Origin: an uncultured Verrucomicrobiota bacterium | GTDB lineage: Bacteria; Verrucomicrobiota; Verrucomicrobiia; Verrucomicrobiales; Verrucomicrobiaceae | Direction: 5' to 3' | NCBI GenBank assembly: GCA_903838675.1 | Contig: CAILZI010000119.1 | Location: forward strand, 1-56,964 | DNA: 56,964 nucleotides | Shown: positions 7,953 through 16,725 of the stretch, piece after piece | Position numbering within the stretch: the stretch's first letter is position 1 | Layout of the letters: every line of letters starts with the position of its first letter | Notes under the pieces: model-generated | What the model saw: the letters and a program-made list of their open reading frames with translations, nothing else | What the model was told of the DNA's origin: nothing | The model's database searches: none | Made by a program: the position numbers and the translations under genes

Positions 7953-8920
7953 CACCGGCCCATTTTGAAAAGCACATCGAGCCACGCTGGCAGAAGCTGG
8001 AGAAGCTGCTCACTGAAGCGGAGAAGTCACACCCCTCGGCAGAGGTGGAGGAGCTGCCAGCCACCTTTCGACAGGTGTGTCATGATCTGAGCATGGCCCA
8101 GCACCGCATGAGCCCGCAGCGGCTCACGCAGATGCTGAATGCGCTGGCGATTCGCGGCTACCGTGTGCTGGAGCGGCACAGCGCCGGGGGATGGGAGGCG
8201 TTTACGCGTCTGCTTCTGGTGGAGTTTCCGCAGGCGGTGCGTGCGGAGTGGAAGCTGTTCTGGTGGTGCACGGCCTTGTTCTATCTGCCGGCGGTGCTGA
8301 TTGCCGTCATCACTCCATCGAATCCTGAGTGGGCGATGGCCTTGCTGGGGCCGGGAGGCATGGTGCAGATCGAGAGCATGTACGGTGAGGCGAGCAAGCC
8401 GTCTGACTATGTGCGTGAAAGCTTCGGCTCCGGCTTTTCCGCGTTTTGTTTCTACATCTGGAACAATGTAAGCATCGATTTCAGAACGTTCGCCGGAGGC
8501 GTTCTGGGCGGAGTGGGTGCGTTGTTTGTGCTGCTGTTCAATTCCATCCAACTGGGGGCGGTGTTTGGGTATGTGCATTACTCAGGCAATCCGCTGACGC
8601 TGTACACCTGGGTGGTGGCGCATGGTGCGCCGGAGCTCACCGGGGTGGTGATCTCGGCCATGGCCGGCATGCGACTGGGCTGGTCGGTGCTGCGCCCTGG
8701 CAGACTGGAGCGGCGTGCGGCGCTGGTGCTGGCAGGGCGCAAGGCGCTGCCCCTGCTGGTGGGTGCGGCGGTGATGACCAGTCTGGCTGCGGTGCTGGAG
8801 GGATTCTGGTCACCGATGGATCTGCCGCCGACGATCAAATTCGCCGCTGGTGGTATGTGCTGGTTGGCGGTGGCATGTTTTTTACTCTTCAGCGGAAGGA
8901 GGCAGTCGAATGCGGCTTGA
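7949..8920 (+). CDS. Stage II sporulation protein M-like (SpoIIM/DUF95) membrane protein
   Basis: The protein has 323 residues: a soluble helical N-terminus of about 100 residues and then several transmembrane helices. The first helix carries EWKLFWWCTALFYLPAVLIAV, and the conserved family region follows (SAFCFYIWNNVSIDFRTFAGG, then FNSIQLGAVFGY and VVAHGAPELTGVVI). The last, with its HG(A)PEL motif, is the strongest SpoIIM signature. The organism shows no sporulation genes here; SpoIIM-like proteins are widespread in non-sporulating bacteria next to RDD and MoxR genes. The start is set at 7949 by the ATGA overlap with the RDD gene. Its own stop overlaps the next gene by 11 bases. Confidence 0.87.
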   Translation: MTPAHFEKHIEPRWQKLEKLLTEAEKSHPSAEVEELPATFRQVCHDLSMAQHRMSPQRLTQMLNALAIRGYRVLERHSAGGWEAFTRLLLVEFPQAVRAEWKLFWWCTALFYLPAVLIAVITPSNPEWAMALLGPGGMVQIESMYGEASKPSDYVRESFGSGFSAFCFYIWNNVSIDFRTFAGGVLGGVGALFVLLFNSIQLGAVFGYVHYSGNPLTLYTWVVAHGAPELTGVVISAMAGMRLGWSVLRPGRLERRAALVLAGRKALPLLVGAAVMTSLAAVLEGFWSPMDLPPTIKFAAGGMCWLAVACFLLFSGRRQSNAA

Positions 8921-10358
8921 GGACATCACTGTCACGCTGCGGCCACGCCAGCCGTGGGAGTCTGTGGACCTGGGCTGCGCCATGGTGCGGCGCGACTTTG
9001 GGCGGATCATCATGCTGTGGGCCTGCACGGTGCTGCCGCTCTGGGCGCTGGTCTGCGTGCTGCTGCGCTCCTCGCCTGTGTGGATTCCAATCGTGGTCTG
9101 GTGGCTGAAGCCGCTGTATGATCGGGTGCCGTTGTTTTTTCTGAGTCGTGCAGCCTTTGGTGAGCGGCCCACTTTTTTCGAAACCTTGAGGCAGTGGCCG
9201 CGGCTGTGGCTCAAGAACTTTCTGCCTGCGCTGCTATGGCGGCGGTTTTCCATGATCCGCAGTTTTGCCCTGCCGGCGCAGATGCTGGAGGGGCTGCGTG
9301 GTGCGGCGGTCAAAAGGCGCATACGGACACTTGCGATGGATGGTGGTGGTTCCGGAGTTTCGATGACCCTGGCGTTTTCCAACATCGAACTCGTCGCCTG
9401 GATTGGGCTCATGTTTGGGACGTATGGCATGCTGCCTGAATCCGCCCAGCTGGACTGGGAGGGGCTTTTTCAATCACTTGATTTCGAGGGCACGATTCCG
9501 AATGCCTTTCTCTGGTGGGGAGCGGGCTGTCACATGGTCATCGTCACACTGGTCGAGCCCTTCTACGTGGGGGCGGGCTTTTCGCTGTATTTGAACTGCC
9601 GGACACGCATCGAAGGCTGGGATGTGGAGCTGGCGTTTCGCCGCATGGCCACGCGGCTGACCTCCACGGCTGCGGCGGTGATCATTGCCGTGCTGGCGCT
9701 CTGTGGCGCGCAGTCTTCCGTGCAGGCCGCTACTCAGACTAATCCTGACAAAGCCGTGCGTGAGGTTCTGGAAGATCCTGAGTTTGAAATCCACAAGTTT
9801 AAAACTTCAGAATGGGTGTGGGATGACGAAAAGGACAAGAAAGCAGACAGGTCTAAGTCACGGAATCTGGATGGCTTTTCAACAGTGGCCCAACTGGTGT
9901 TTTGGACGCTGATCCTGGGGCTGGTGGCCCTGCTGATTCTCTACCTCGTGAAGAACCGCCATCTGTTCATCTCACGCGGCGTCAGCAAGGCACCGGTGCA
10001 GGCGCCGAAGGTGCTCATGGGCATGAACATCACGCGTGAGTGCCTGCCGGACGACATCGTGGCCGCCGCGCGTGGGGCGTGGGCCGCAGGTGACTTCAAA
10101 GAAGCGCTGAGCCTGCTGTATCGCGGCTCGTTGTCCTGGCTGGTGAACCAGCGGCGGGTGCCGATCCGTGACAGCGACACGGAGGAGGACTGCCTTTTGC
10201 AGGTGCTGCAGGCCGGAGATAAAAACGAGGCCGACTACTTCCGCCAGCTCACGGGAGCGTGGGTTCAGGTGGCGTATGCGGTGATGCCGGTGTCGAACGA
10301 AGAAATGGGAGCGCTGTGCGACCGGTGGCCGTTTGTGGACAAAGGAGGTGCGGCATGA
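8910..10358 (+). CDS. DUF4129 domain membrane protein
   Basis: This is a 482-residue membrane protein. Its N-terminal half has four or more hydrophobic helices (about 33-60, 148-170, 205-225 and 253-272). A hydrophilic charged segment and another transmembrane helix (about 325-347, FWTLILGLVALLILYLV) follow. The C-terminal 110 residues are a DUF4129-type domain with the block AWAAGDFKEALSLLYRGSLSWL. DUF4129 proteins occur beside transglutaminase-like, MoxR and DUF58 genes, and their role is unknown. The start at 8910 has a good ribosome binding site (GGAAGGAGG, 8894-8902) inside the previous gene. The stop overlaps the next gene as ATGA. Confidence 0.85.
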   Translation: MRLEDITVTLRPRQPWESVDLGCAMVRRDFGRIIMLWACTVLPLWALVCVLLRSSPVWIPIVVWWLKPLYDRVPLFFLSRAAFGERPTFFETLRQWPRLWLKNFLPALLWRRFSMIRSFALPAQMLEGLRGAAVKRRIRTLAMDGGGSGVSMTLAFSNIELVAWIGLMFGTYGMLPESAQLDWEGLFQSLDFEGTIPNAFLWWGAGCHMVIVTLVEPFYVGAGFSLYLNCRTRIEGWDVELAFRRMATRLTSTAAAVIIAVLALCGAQSSVQAATQTNPDKAVREVLEDPEFEIHKFKTSEWVWDDEKDKKADRSKSRNLDGFSTVAQLVFWTLILGLVALLILYLVKNRHLFISRGVSKAPVQAPKVLMGMNITRECLPDDIVAAARGAWAAGDFKEALSLLYRGSLSWLVNQRRVPIRDSDTEEDCLLQVLQAGDKNEADYFRQLTGAWVQVAYAVMPVSNEEMGALCDRWPFVDKGGAA

Positions 10359-11617
10359 AGATGAACTCCATTCGCGCTCTGATGTCTCTGGCTGGCGCGC
10401 TGCTGCTCTGCGGCTGCGGAGGCACAAAGGGACACTGGGAGGAAGTGGAGAAAATCACGGGCTACAAAGGCAAGGCGCGGTTGAATCCGTTTCTCGCGGC
10501 GGAGCGGCTGCTCAATGAACTGGGCCACAACGCCCATGCGGCGAAGACATTGGGGAAAATGCCGCCGCATGACGCGGTGATTTTCATCTCCGGCGAAGGC
10601 GGCCTGCCAGCAGGCCGGGCGAAGCAGCTGCTGCGCTGGACCTTCAGCGGCGGGCACCTGATGTACTTCCTCGAAGGCACACGGCCCTACAATGACTTTG
10701 AGACCCAGTTTGGCGCCTTCATCTCGGCGATGCTGCTGGAAGAGCAGAAGGACCCTGTGCTGGAACAGCTCGGCATCGGGCTGGAGAAGCGATTCCCAAC
10801 GGAAGAGATCAAGGACCTGCTGGAAAAGAATGCCGGCAAGCCGGAGGATGAAAGTGAACCGGATGAGGCGAAGAAAAAGACCAAGGATGACGCATCCTGG
10901 CTGGAGTCCGAGCAGGTGGTGAAATGGAATGGCAGAAACTACCAGATCAGCCTCGGCGGCTTCCAGTCCATGAGCCTCAACCGCAAGCTGCGGCCGGGTG
11001 AGTTTTCGGCCGGACCCAAGAACGAATCTCTGGCGCTGCATTTGAAGCACGGCATGGGAACGGTGACGCTGCTGGTGCATGCGCGTCCATTCCGCAATCA
11101 CTGGATCGGAGAGAATGATCACGCGCGGTGGCTGTCAGCGCTCGTCGGTGAGCACGGCTCCAAAGAGGTGCTGTTTGTCTCCGCCACTTCGGGCAGTTTC
11201 TTTGGTCTGCTCTGGCAGCATGGCTGGATGGCGGTCGTCACCTTGGCGTTGTGTCTCGGCTTCTGGCTCTGGCAGCAGATGCCGCGCTTCGGGCCGCTGG
11301 CGGAGGTAGAGCTCGACTCGACCCGGCATTTTGCCAGCCACATCGGCGCGCTGGGTGAGTTTTTCTGGCGCATGCGGCGTGTGACGCTGCTGGTGAATTC
11401 CGCCCGAGATGCGGTGTGGGAGCGCGTGCGGGAGAGGCACCGCTCGCTCGACGATGGCAGCAGGCAGATGAACGACCAGCTCGCGGAGGAAATCGCCCGC
11501 CGCAGCGGACTGCCGGCCCAGCGTGTTGCGGCCGCGTTTGATGTGGCACCGCCGACCAGCGCCCATAACTTTGTGAATCTCATGCGTGATCTTCAGGCCA
11601 TCCGCCGTGCACTTTAA
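10355..11617 (+). CDS. DUF4350 domain lipoprotein
   Basis: The 420-residue protein begins with a lipoprotein signal (MSLAGALLLCGCG, lipobox around residues 18-21) and is probably anchored on the outer side of the membrane. The DUF4350 region at about 55-115 resembles a cut-down glutamine-amidotransferase-like fold (HDAVIFISGEGGL, QLLRWTFSGGHLMYFLEG). A transmembrane helix follows at about 290-308 (GWMAVVTLALCLGFWLW). The rest is a helical cytoplasm-facing tail with an RMRRVTLLVNSARDAVW block. A strong AAAGGAGG site precedes the ATG. The gene is translationally coupled to the DUF4129 gene and leads into moxR with an 18-base gap. An extracytoplasmic DUF4350 domain next to a MoxR ATPase is a recurrent pairing. 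Confidence 0.85.
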   Translation: MKMNSIRALMSLAGALLLCGCGGTKGHWEEVEKITGYKGKARLNPFLAAERLLNELGHNAHAAKTLGKMPPHDAVIFISGEGGLPAGRAKQLLRWTFSGGHLMYFLEGTRPYNDFETQFGAFISAMLLEEQKDPVLEQLGIGLEKRFPTEEIKDLLEKNAGKPEDESEPDEAKKKTKDDASWLESEQVVKWNGRNYQISLGGFQSMSLNRKLRPGEFSAGPKNESLALHLKHGMGTVTLLVHARPFRNHWIGENDHARWLSALVGEHGSKEVLFVSATSGSFFGLLWQHGWMAVVTLALCLGFWLWQQMPRFGPLAEVELDSTRHFASHIGALGEFFWRMRRVTLLVNSARDAVWERVRERHRSLDDGSRQMNDQLAEEIARRSGLPAQRVAAAFDVAPPTSAHNFVNLMRDLQAIRRAL

Positions 11618-11635
11618 ATCATCACCCACACCTCC

Positions 11636-12670
11636 ATGAATCCGATCCTCCCTGAACCTGACGTGTCCAGTCTCTACACACCGCCGCCGCTGCCGGCGAG
11701 TTTTGCGCCGCCTGCCCTGCCGAGGAGCACGGAGATTTTCCGGAAGATCCACACGGCGGTGAGCCAGGTGTTTGTGGGGCAGGAAGAGGTGCTGTATCAG
11801 GTGCTCGCGGCTTTGCTGGCCGGGGGGCATGTGCTGCTGGAAGGCAAGCCGGGGCTGGGCAAGACGCACCTGGTGCTGGCCTTGTCCCACACGTTTGGCG
11901 GCAGCTTCCGCCGCATTCAGTTCACGCCCGACCTGATGCCCTCCGACGTCTGCGGCCACACATTGTTTGACATGAGCAGCAGCACGTTTCGTGTGCGGCG
12001 CGGCCCGGTGTTTGCCAATCTTCTGCTGGCGGATGAGATCAACCGCGCTCCGGCCAAAACGCAGTCATCACTGCTCGAAGTGATGCAGGAAACGCAGGTG
12101 ACGATTGACGGCGAGAGCCACGCGCTGGCACCGCCGTTCATGACCTTTGCCACGCAGAATCCCATCGAACAAGAGGGGACGTATCCGCTGCCGGAAGCAC
12201 AGCTCGACCGCTTTCTGCTCAAGGTGCTCATCGACTACCCGGATGTGGCGAATGAGACCTGGATCGTGAAGGCTGTCTCCTCGCGTGCCTCGGGGGGCGG
12301 GCTGTCCACCTCGTCGGTTCAGCAGGTTTGTACACCTCAGGACATCCTGGCCGCACAGGAAGAAGCCGCCGCCGTGCAGGCGGTGGAGCAGGTGGTGGAC
12401 TACGCGGTGAAAATCGTGCGTGCCACGCGCCAGCACAGCGCGATCTCGCTCGGTGCAGGAACGCGTGGGGCGATCAGTCTGGTGCGCATCGCCAAATCGT
12501 ATGCGCTGCTGGAAGGCCGCAGCTTCATCACGCCGGCGGATGTGAAACGCGCCGTGCTGCCGGTGCTGCGCCACCGCGTGCAGCTGGCACCGGAAATCGC
12601 GATCAGCGGCCAGAGCGTGGATGACATGCTGAACTCATTGCTCAAGACCATCGAAGCGCCCCGCGTCTGA
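11636..12670 (+). CDS. MoxR family AAA+ ATPase (operon 1)
   Basis: The 344-residue protein is an AAA+ ATPase of the MoxR class. Walker A is GKPGLGKT at about residues 67-74, Walker B is LLLADEINRAP at about 130-140, and the sensor-1 region is [23 protein letters not shown]. The C-terminal lid domain is complete. MoxR proteins act as chaperone-like remodelling ATPases that activate or assemble partner complexes. The partners are usually encoded next door, here DUF58 downstream and DUF4350/DUF4129 upstream. The N-terminal 30 residues are proline-rich. A second MoxR gene lies at 47595-48596 in a different operon. Confidence 0.93.
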   Translation: MNPILPEPDVSSLYTPPPLPASFAPPALPRSTEIFRKIHTAVSQVFVGQEEVLYQVLAALLAGGHVLLEGKPGLGKTHLVLALSHTFGGSFRRIQFTPDLMPSDVCGHTLFDMSSSTFRVRRGPVFANLLLADEINRAPAKTQSSLLEVMQETQVTIDGESHALAPPFMTFATQNPIEQEGTYPLPEAQLDRFLLKVLIDYPDVANETWIVKAVSSRASGGGLSTSSVQQVCTPQDILAAQEEAAAVQAVEQVVDYAVKIVRATRQHSAISLGAGTRGAISLVRIAKSYALLEGRSFITPADVKRAVLPVLRHRVQLAPEIAISGQSVDDMLNSLLKTIEAPRV

Positions 12671-12675
12671 TCTTC

Positions 12676-13980
12676 ATGCGCCCGACCGCCCTGCTGCTCA
12701 AGCTTCTCATTGCCTGGCTCGTCCTGGCAGTGGTGGCGTGTGTCTGGGCGCGATTCGCGGTGATCTGGCAGATCGGGGGCGGGGTGCTGCTGCTGGTCCT
12801 GCTGGTGGATGCCTTCACGCTGCCGCGTCGCGGGCGCATCACCGGAGAGCGCTCGCTGCCGGGACGGTTTGCGCTGGGGGTGGGATCTGCGGTGACGCTG
12901 ACGGTCAAGCACAGCACCCGGCGCACTCTGACGCTGGAGGTGTTTGACGGCATCCCGACGGCGGCGGAGGCGGAAGGTCTGCCGCACCAAGTCAGCATTC
13001 CTCCCGGTGAGTATGCCGCGATCTCGTATGAAGCCCGCTTTGTGCGCCGGGGGCAGCATGCGTTCACACCGGCGCATGTGCTGGTCCATTCAGCCTTTGG
13101 CTTGTGGCGCAGGCTGCACTTCATAGCGGGCGAGAGCCAGACACGCGCCTACCCGAACTACGAGCCGGTGGTGCGCTTTGCCATGCTGGCGATGGCGAAC
13201 CGCGTGGAACAGATGGGCATCGTCAAGCGACGCCGCATGGGTGCCTCGCTGGATTTCCATCAACTGCGTGACTATCAAGACGGGGATGTGCTTTCGCGCA
13301 TCGACTGGAAGGCCACTTCGCGCCGCTCCATGCTGGTGAGCCGTGACTACGAAGAAACGCGCAATCAGACGATCCTGCTGGTGCCGGACTGCGGCCGCCG
13401 CATGCGTGCGCTGGACGGCGGGCTCAGCCAGTTTGACCACTGCCTCAATGCGATGCTGCTCATTGCCTTCATCGCACTGCGGCAGGGGGATGAAGTGGGG
13501 GTGGTGGGATTTGGCGGAGTGCAGCGCTGGCTGCCGCCGGTCAAGGGGGCGCACAGCATGCCGAAGCTGCTCAACCATCTCTACAACTACGAGGCCAGCA
13601 GCGAGCCCAGTGACTTCATCGAAGCGGCTGAGCGTGTGATGACGCTGCAGAAGCGGCGGGCGCTGGTGATCATGCTGACCAATCTGCGCAGTGAAGACGG
13701 TGCCACGCTGGCGGCAGCCGTGGGCGCGATGCAGCGGCGGCATCTCGTGCTGACAGCCACCCTGCGTGAGCAGGAACTGGAACAGCGTGCGGCAGATCCC
13801 ATCGACCACCTGCATGACGCGCTGCAATACGGGGCGCTGACGCATTACTTTGGCGAGCGCCGCCAGCTGCTGGAGTCTCTGCGCGCACGCCGGGTGCTGA
13901 CGGTCGATGAATCTGCGCAGATGCTGCCGGTGGCGCTGGCCAACAAGTATCTGGACGTGAAGGCGGGCGGGCTGCTGTGA
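12676..13980 (+). CDS. DUF58 domain membrane protein (operon 1)
   Basis: This is the last gene of the six-gene operon, five bases after moxR. The 434-residue protein has two adjacent transmembrane helices at the N-terminus (about 8-26 and 29-47) and a beta-rich extracytoplasmic segment. The DUF58 core near 190-215 carries the motif LRDYQDGDVLSRIDWKATSR. A von-Willebrand-A-like fold follows, in which the strand ILLVPDCGRRM has Asp-Cys where the metal site DxSxS would be, so the MIDAS motif is not canonical. DUF58 proteins are the usual partners of MoxR. The stop is four bases from the stop of the convergent PEP-CTERM gene. Confidence 0.9.
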   Translation: MRPTALLLKLLIAWLVLAVVACVWARFAVIWQIGGGVLLLVLLVDAFTLPRRGRITGERSLPGRFALGVGSAVTLTVKHSTRRTLTLEVFDGIPTAAEAEGLPHQVSIPPGEYAAISYEARFVRRGQHAFTPAHVLVHSAFGLWRRLHFIAGESQTRAYPNYEPVVRFAMLAMANRVEQMGIVKRRRMGASLDFHQLRDYQDGDVLSRIDWKATSRRSMLVSRDYEETRNQTILLVPDCGRRMRALDGGLSQFDHCLNAMLLIAFIALRQGDEVGVVGFGGVQRWLPPVKGAHSMPKLLNHLYNYEASSEPSDFIEAAERVMTLQKRRALVIMLTNLRSEDGATLAAAVGAMQRRHLVLTATLREQELEQRAADPIDHLHDALQYGALTHYFGERRQLLESLRARRVLTVDESAQMLPVALANKYLDVKAGGLL

Positions 13981-13984
13981 AGAG

Positions 13985-16297
13985 TTAAATCCGGCGCACG
14001 CGACGGCGCTTCATCAGCAAAGATGAGAGGCCGAGCAGGGAGAGCAGTGCACGAGATGGTTCAGGGGCCATCGCTGAGAGCATGAGGTCATGTCCGCCCG
14101 TGAGGGCACCCGTGGAGAAGTTGGCGCTATAGAACATGGCGAAATCCTGGCCGCCGATGGTTACGAAACCATCTGCGCCCATGCTTGTGTAAATGGCGGC
14201 CCAGTCGTTGGTGGAGTTCAGTGTCATGTTGGCAAAGTGGGCATCTCCCTGGATTGCATGGCCTCCTGAATTGATCACCACCCAGTAACGGCTGTCCACG
14301 CCAGTGGCGCTCCCAGCGGCCCAGGTGCCGGCGATGGCGGCATTCCCCAGGCTGAAGTTGCCCGAAATGGTGATCCGGTCTGCTCGCAGAGAAGTGGAGC
14401 TGTCGAAATTGACAAAGAGAGTGCTCTGCGAGCTGGAGCCGACGGTGGAGATCAGGCTGAGATCTCCCTGAATGAACAATGCACCGACGCTGGTCGTGGT
14501 GCCGCCGGTGATCGTACCGTTGTTTCCGACAATGATGCCTGCGGACGCGGTGATGGTCCCGGTGCCGCCGATCAAACCTGAGCCGGTGGTGTTGTTCACG
14601 CCGCTTGCGTTACCCTGACCCACGCGGATGGCGGTGGTGCCGGTCTTCGTCATGGTGCCATTCACAATGAGCGAGCCGCTGGAGCCGTTCTCGCGGCCCA
14701 CATAGAACTGTCCGGTGGTTTGCTGCACACTGAATGTGGCACCTGCGCCGATGACCATGCTGCCGTTGCCGCGTTCTCCCACAGTGACGTCGGCGGTGAC
14801 TGGCGTGAAATTGAGTGTGCCTCCCGTCATGGCGTAGCTGCCGGTATTCCCAGTGGACGAGCCGACGGACATCGTGCCGCCGACGTTGACGGTGCCGCCG
14901 CTCTGGGTGGCGGTGGCGGTTCCTATGCCATTGTCAGTCGTGTCACCACCCACATAGAATGTGCTGCTGGTTGACAAGGTGCCAAGCTGCATGTCGAAGT
15001 AAGACTCGCCGCCCTTGCCGGACATGACGATCTTGACCACGCTGGTGGTGCCTGAAGTTTGCTGGAAGGTTCCTTTTCCTGAGAGGCCGATCTGCAGGGT
15101 GCTGCCTGCCATGGTGAACTGACCCCCATTCACCTGGAGGAGCCCCGTTGCGCCTGCCTCGCTGCCCACGACGACGGAGGCACTGCTAGAGTAGTAAACG
15201 CCGCCGGTATTGATATAAGCGGAGCCGTTGCTGCCGCTCTTGGTGCCGATCCAGTCAAAGTTGGTGGAGTTGTTGGTGAACTGGCCGCCACTTTGCACGG
15301 TCATGGTGGCGGTGCCGACATAACCGAGATTAAAATCACCTACGGATCCTCCGGTATCGCGGATGAATGTGCCGTTGTTCCGAATGATAAGCGTGCCCAC
15401 GCTGCCCGCGTTTCTTGCGAAGAAGATGTCAGCTCTGGTGCCGTTGAGGCTCTCTAATGTGGCGCCATTTTCCACGATGACCGTACCGTTGCCGGTGTAG
15501 CCCACGGTGAACTGGCCGATCTCCCGCGTCATCGTGGCACCTGCGCCGCTCAGGTTCAGCAGTCCAATAGAGCCGGCAAGGGAACCCACCTCCACGGCAT
15601 CATGCACTTTGAGCCGGCCACCTGCATACACATTGATGGCGCTCTGGGTGGTGGGGCCGGTGGCGGCACCATATCTGCCGATGCGGATAGGCCCGGTCGT
15701 GTCTCCTTCCATGAGTCCGTCTGACTGGATATTGATGATGCCGTAAGCGCCGGCGGTGTCGCCGAGATTCACCTCCACATTGGTGCTGGTGGCGGTGGTG
15801 CCATCGATCAAGGTGTTCAATATCAGCACCGCACTGCCGGCGGCGCCCACACCATCGCCAACGTTGACCACGCCTGCGCCGCCGGCTGTTTCGACGCCGA
15901 CCTGCAACGGGCCGTTGAGGTAAACTCCCCCGTCTTTAATGTCCAGGGTGCCGACGCTTTTGTTGCCGATGCGGACCCAGCCGCCGGTGGTCTGTGTGAG
16001 ATAGCCACCATTAATGGTGACCGTGTTGCCGCTGGACACTCCGAAGTCGTTGGAGCTGGCGCCTGTGGAGGAGGTTGTCCCCACATTGGTTCCGGTATAG
16101 TTGACGGTGTTTCCTGACTGGATCGTCACGCTGTCCGTGGTGCCCGTCTTGGGGTTGGCATTGCCCTGCCAGACGCCGGTTGCATTCCAGAGACCGGAGC
16201 CTGTGCTCTGATACGTCGCGCCCACAACACGGGTGACTGGCACGCCAAATAAAGTCAAAGCTGCCGCAACTGTTTTCCAAGGGAATGGTTTTATCAT
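13985..16297 (-). CDS. Secreted autotransporter-passenger-like protein with PEP-CTERM anchor
   Basis: The 770-residue product has a signal peptide (KTVAAALTLFGVPVTRVVGA). A long stretch of Gly/Thr/Ser/Asn-rich beta-strand repeats follows, with recurring units such as VGYTGNGTV, VGSEAGATG and VGERGNGSM, as in passenger domains of beta-helical autotransporters. The C-terminus has the PEP-CTERM sorting signal: APEPS, a hydrophobic helix (ALLSLLGLSSLLM) and a basic tail (KRRRVRRI). It should therefore be exported and handled by an exosortase system. No exosortase gene lies in the window. ATG 16297 is preferred over 16333 because it starts directly with a signal peptide. The gene converges with the operon-1 DUF58 gene. 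Confidence 0.88.
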   Translation of the reverse strand: MIKPFPWKTVAAALTLFGVPVTRVVGATYQSTGSGLWNATGVWQGNANPKTGTTDSVTIQSGNTVNYTGTNVGTTSSTGASSNDFGVSSGNTVTINGGYLTQTTGGWVRIGNKSVGTLDIKDGGVYLNGPLQVGVETAGGAGVVNVGDGVGAAGSAVLILNTLIDGTTATSTNVEVNLGDTAGAYGIINIQSDGLMEGDTTGPIRIGRYGAATGPTTQSAINVYAGGRLKVHDAVEVGSLAGSIGLLNLSGAGATMTREIGQFTVGYTGNGTVIVENGATLESLNGTRADIFFARNAGSVGTLIIRNNGTFIRDTGGSVGDFNLGYVGTATMTVQSGGQFTNNSTNFDWIGTKSGSNGSAYINTGGVYYSSSASVVVGSEAGATGLLQVNGGQFTMAGSTLQIGLSGKGTFQQTSGTTSVVKIVMSGKGGESYFDMQLGTLSTSSTFYVGGDTTDNGIGTATATQSGGTVNVGGTMSVGSSTGNTGSYAMTGGTLNFTPVTADVTVGERGNGSMVIGAGATFSVQQTTGQFYVGRENGSSGSLIVNGTMTKTGTTAIRVGQGNASGVNNTTGSGLIGGTGTITASAGIIVGNNGTITGGTTTSVGALFIQGDLSLISTVGSSSQSTLFVNFDSSTSLRADRITISGNFSLGNAAIAGTWAAGSATGVDSRYWVVINSGGHAIQGDAHFANMTLNSTNDWAAIYTSMGADGFVTIGGQDFAMFYSANFSTGALTGGHDLMLSAMAPEPSRALLSLLGLSSLLMKRRRVRRI

Positions 16298-16725
16298 TCC
16301 CTTCACCTGCCTTCGAAAACAGGCTTCGACCAAAGACGAATGGTCACAAAATCTTTCATCGAAAGTGCTGGTTTACCACCCTGTTTTGAGTGCAGCAGGA
16401 GCAGCGAAGACCCATGAGAAAATGAAGGCCTTTTGAGCGTGGCGGAGAACTCATTTTGCCGTCGGCATTTTGTGCACTGACGTGCCTTATAACCCTTGGT
16501 GCAATCGGGCAGGCGGCTGGTGCCAAGCAGGTGAAAGGCGGCTATTGCTGCTGCAATGACGAAACCAGAATTCCGAATGACGAGATAAGGTCAAATGACG
16601 AAGTCCGAAGGCCGACGCGAGTTCTACGCGTGGTCCCATGAAATTCCAGTTTCGTATTTAGTTCGTCATTTTTGCTGCGATGCGCATTGAGGGAAAATCT
16701 TCCGCTTGAGTTCGTATGAGTGAGC
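16298..16725. other. Intergenic region with a palindromic repeat
   Basis: The region separates two divergent secreted-protein genes and must contain both promoters. It holds the repeat listed at 16555-16670. I see no gene. The first part (16334-16540) is moderately A+T-rich. Confidence 0.5.
16555..16670. repeat. REP-like repeat with outward AATGACGA ends
   Basis: The unit starts with AATGACGAAACCAGAATTCC and ends with the rough reverse complement (GAAATTCC..GTTTCG..TTCGTCATT). The sequences AATGACGA and TCGTCATT thus flank an imperfect stem-loop of about 116 bases. Internal AATGACGA motifs also occur. A fragment of the same pattern lies at 48605-48633. This looks like a genome-wide palindromic repeat family. 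It could form a cruciform or an RNA hairpin. Confidence 0.5.
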
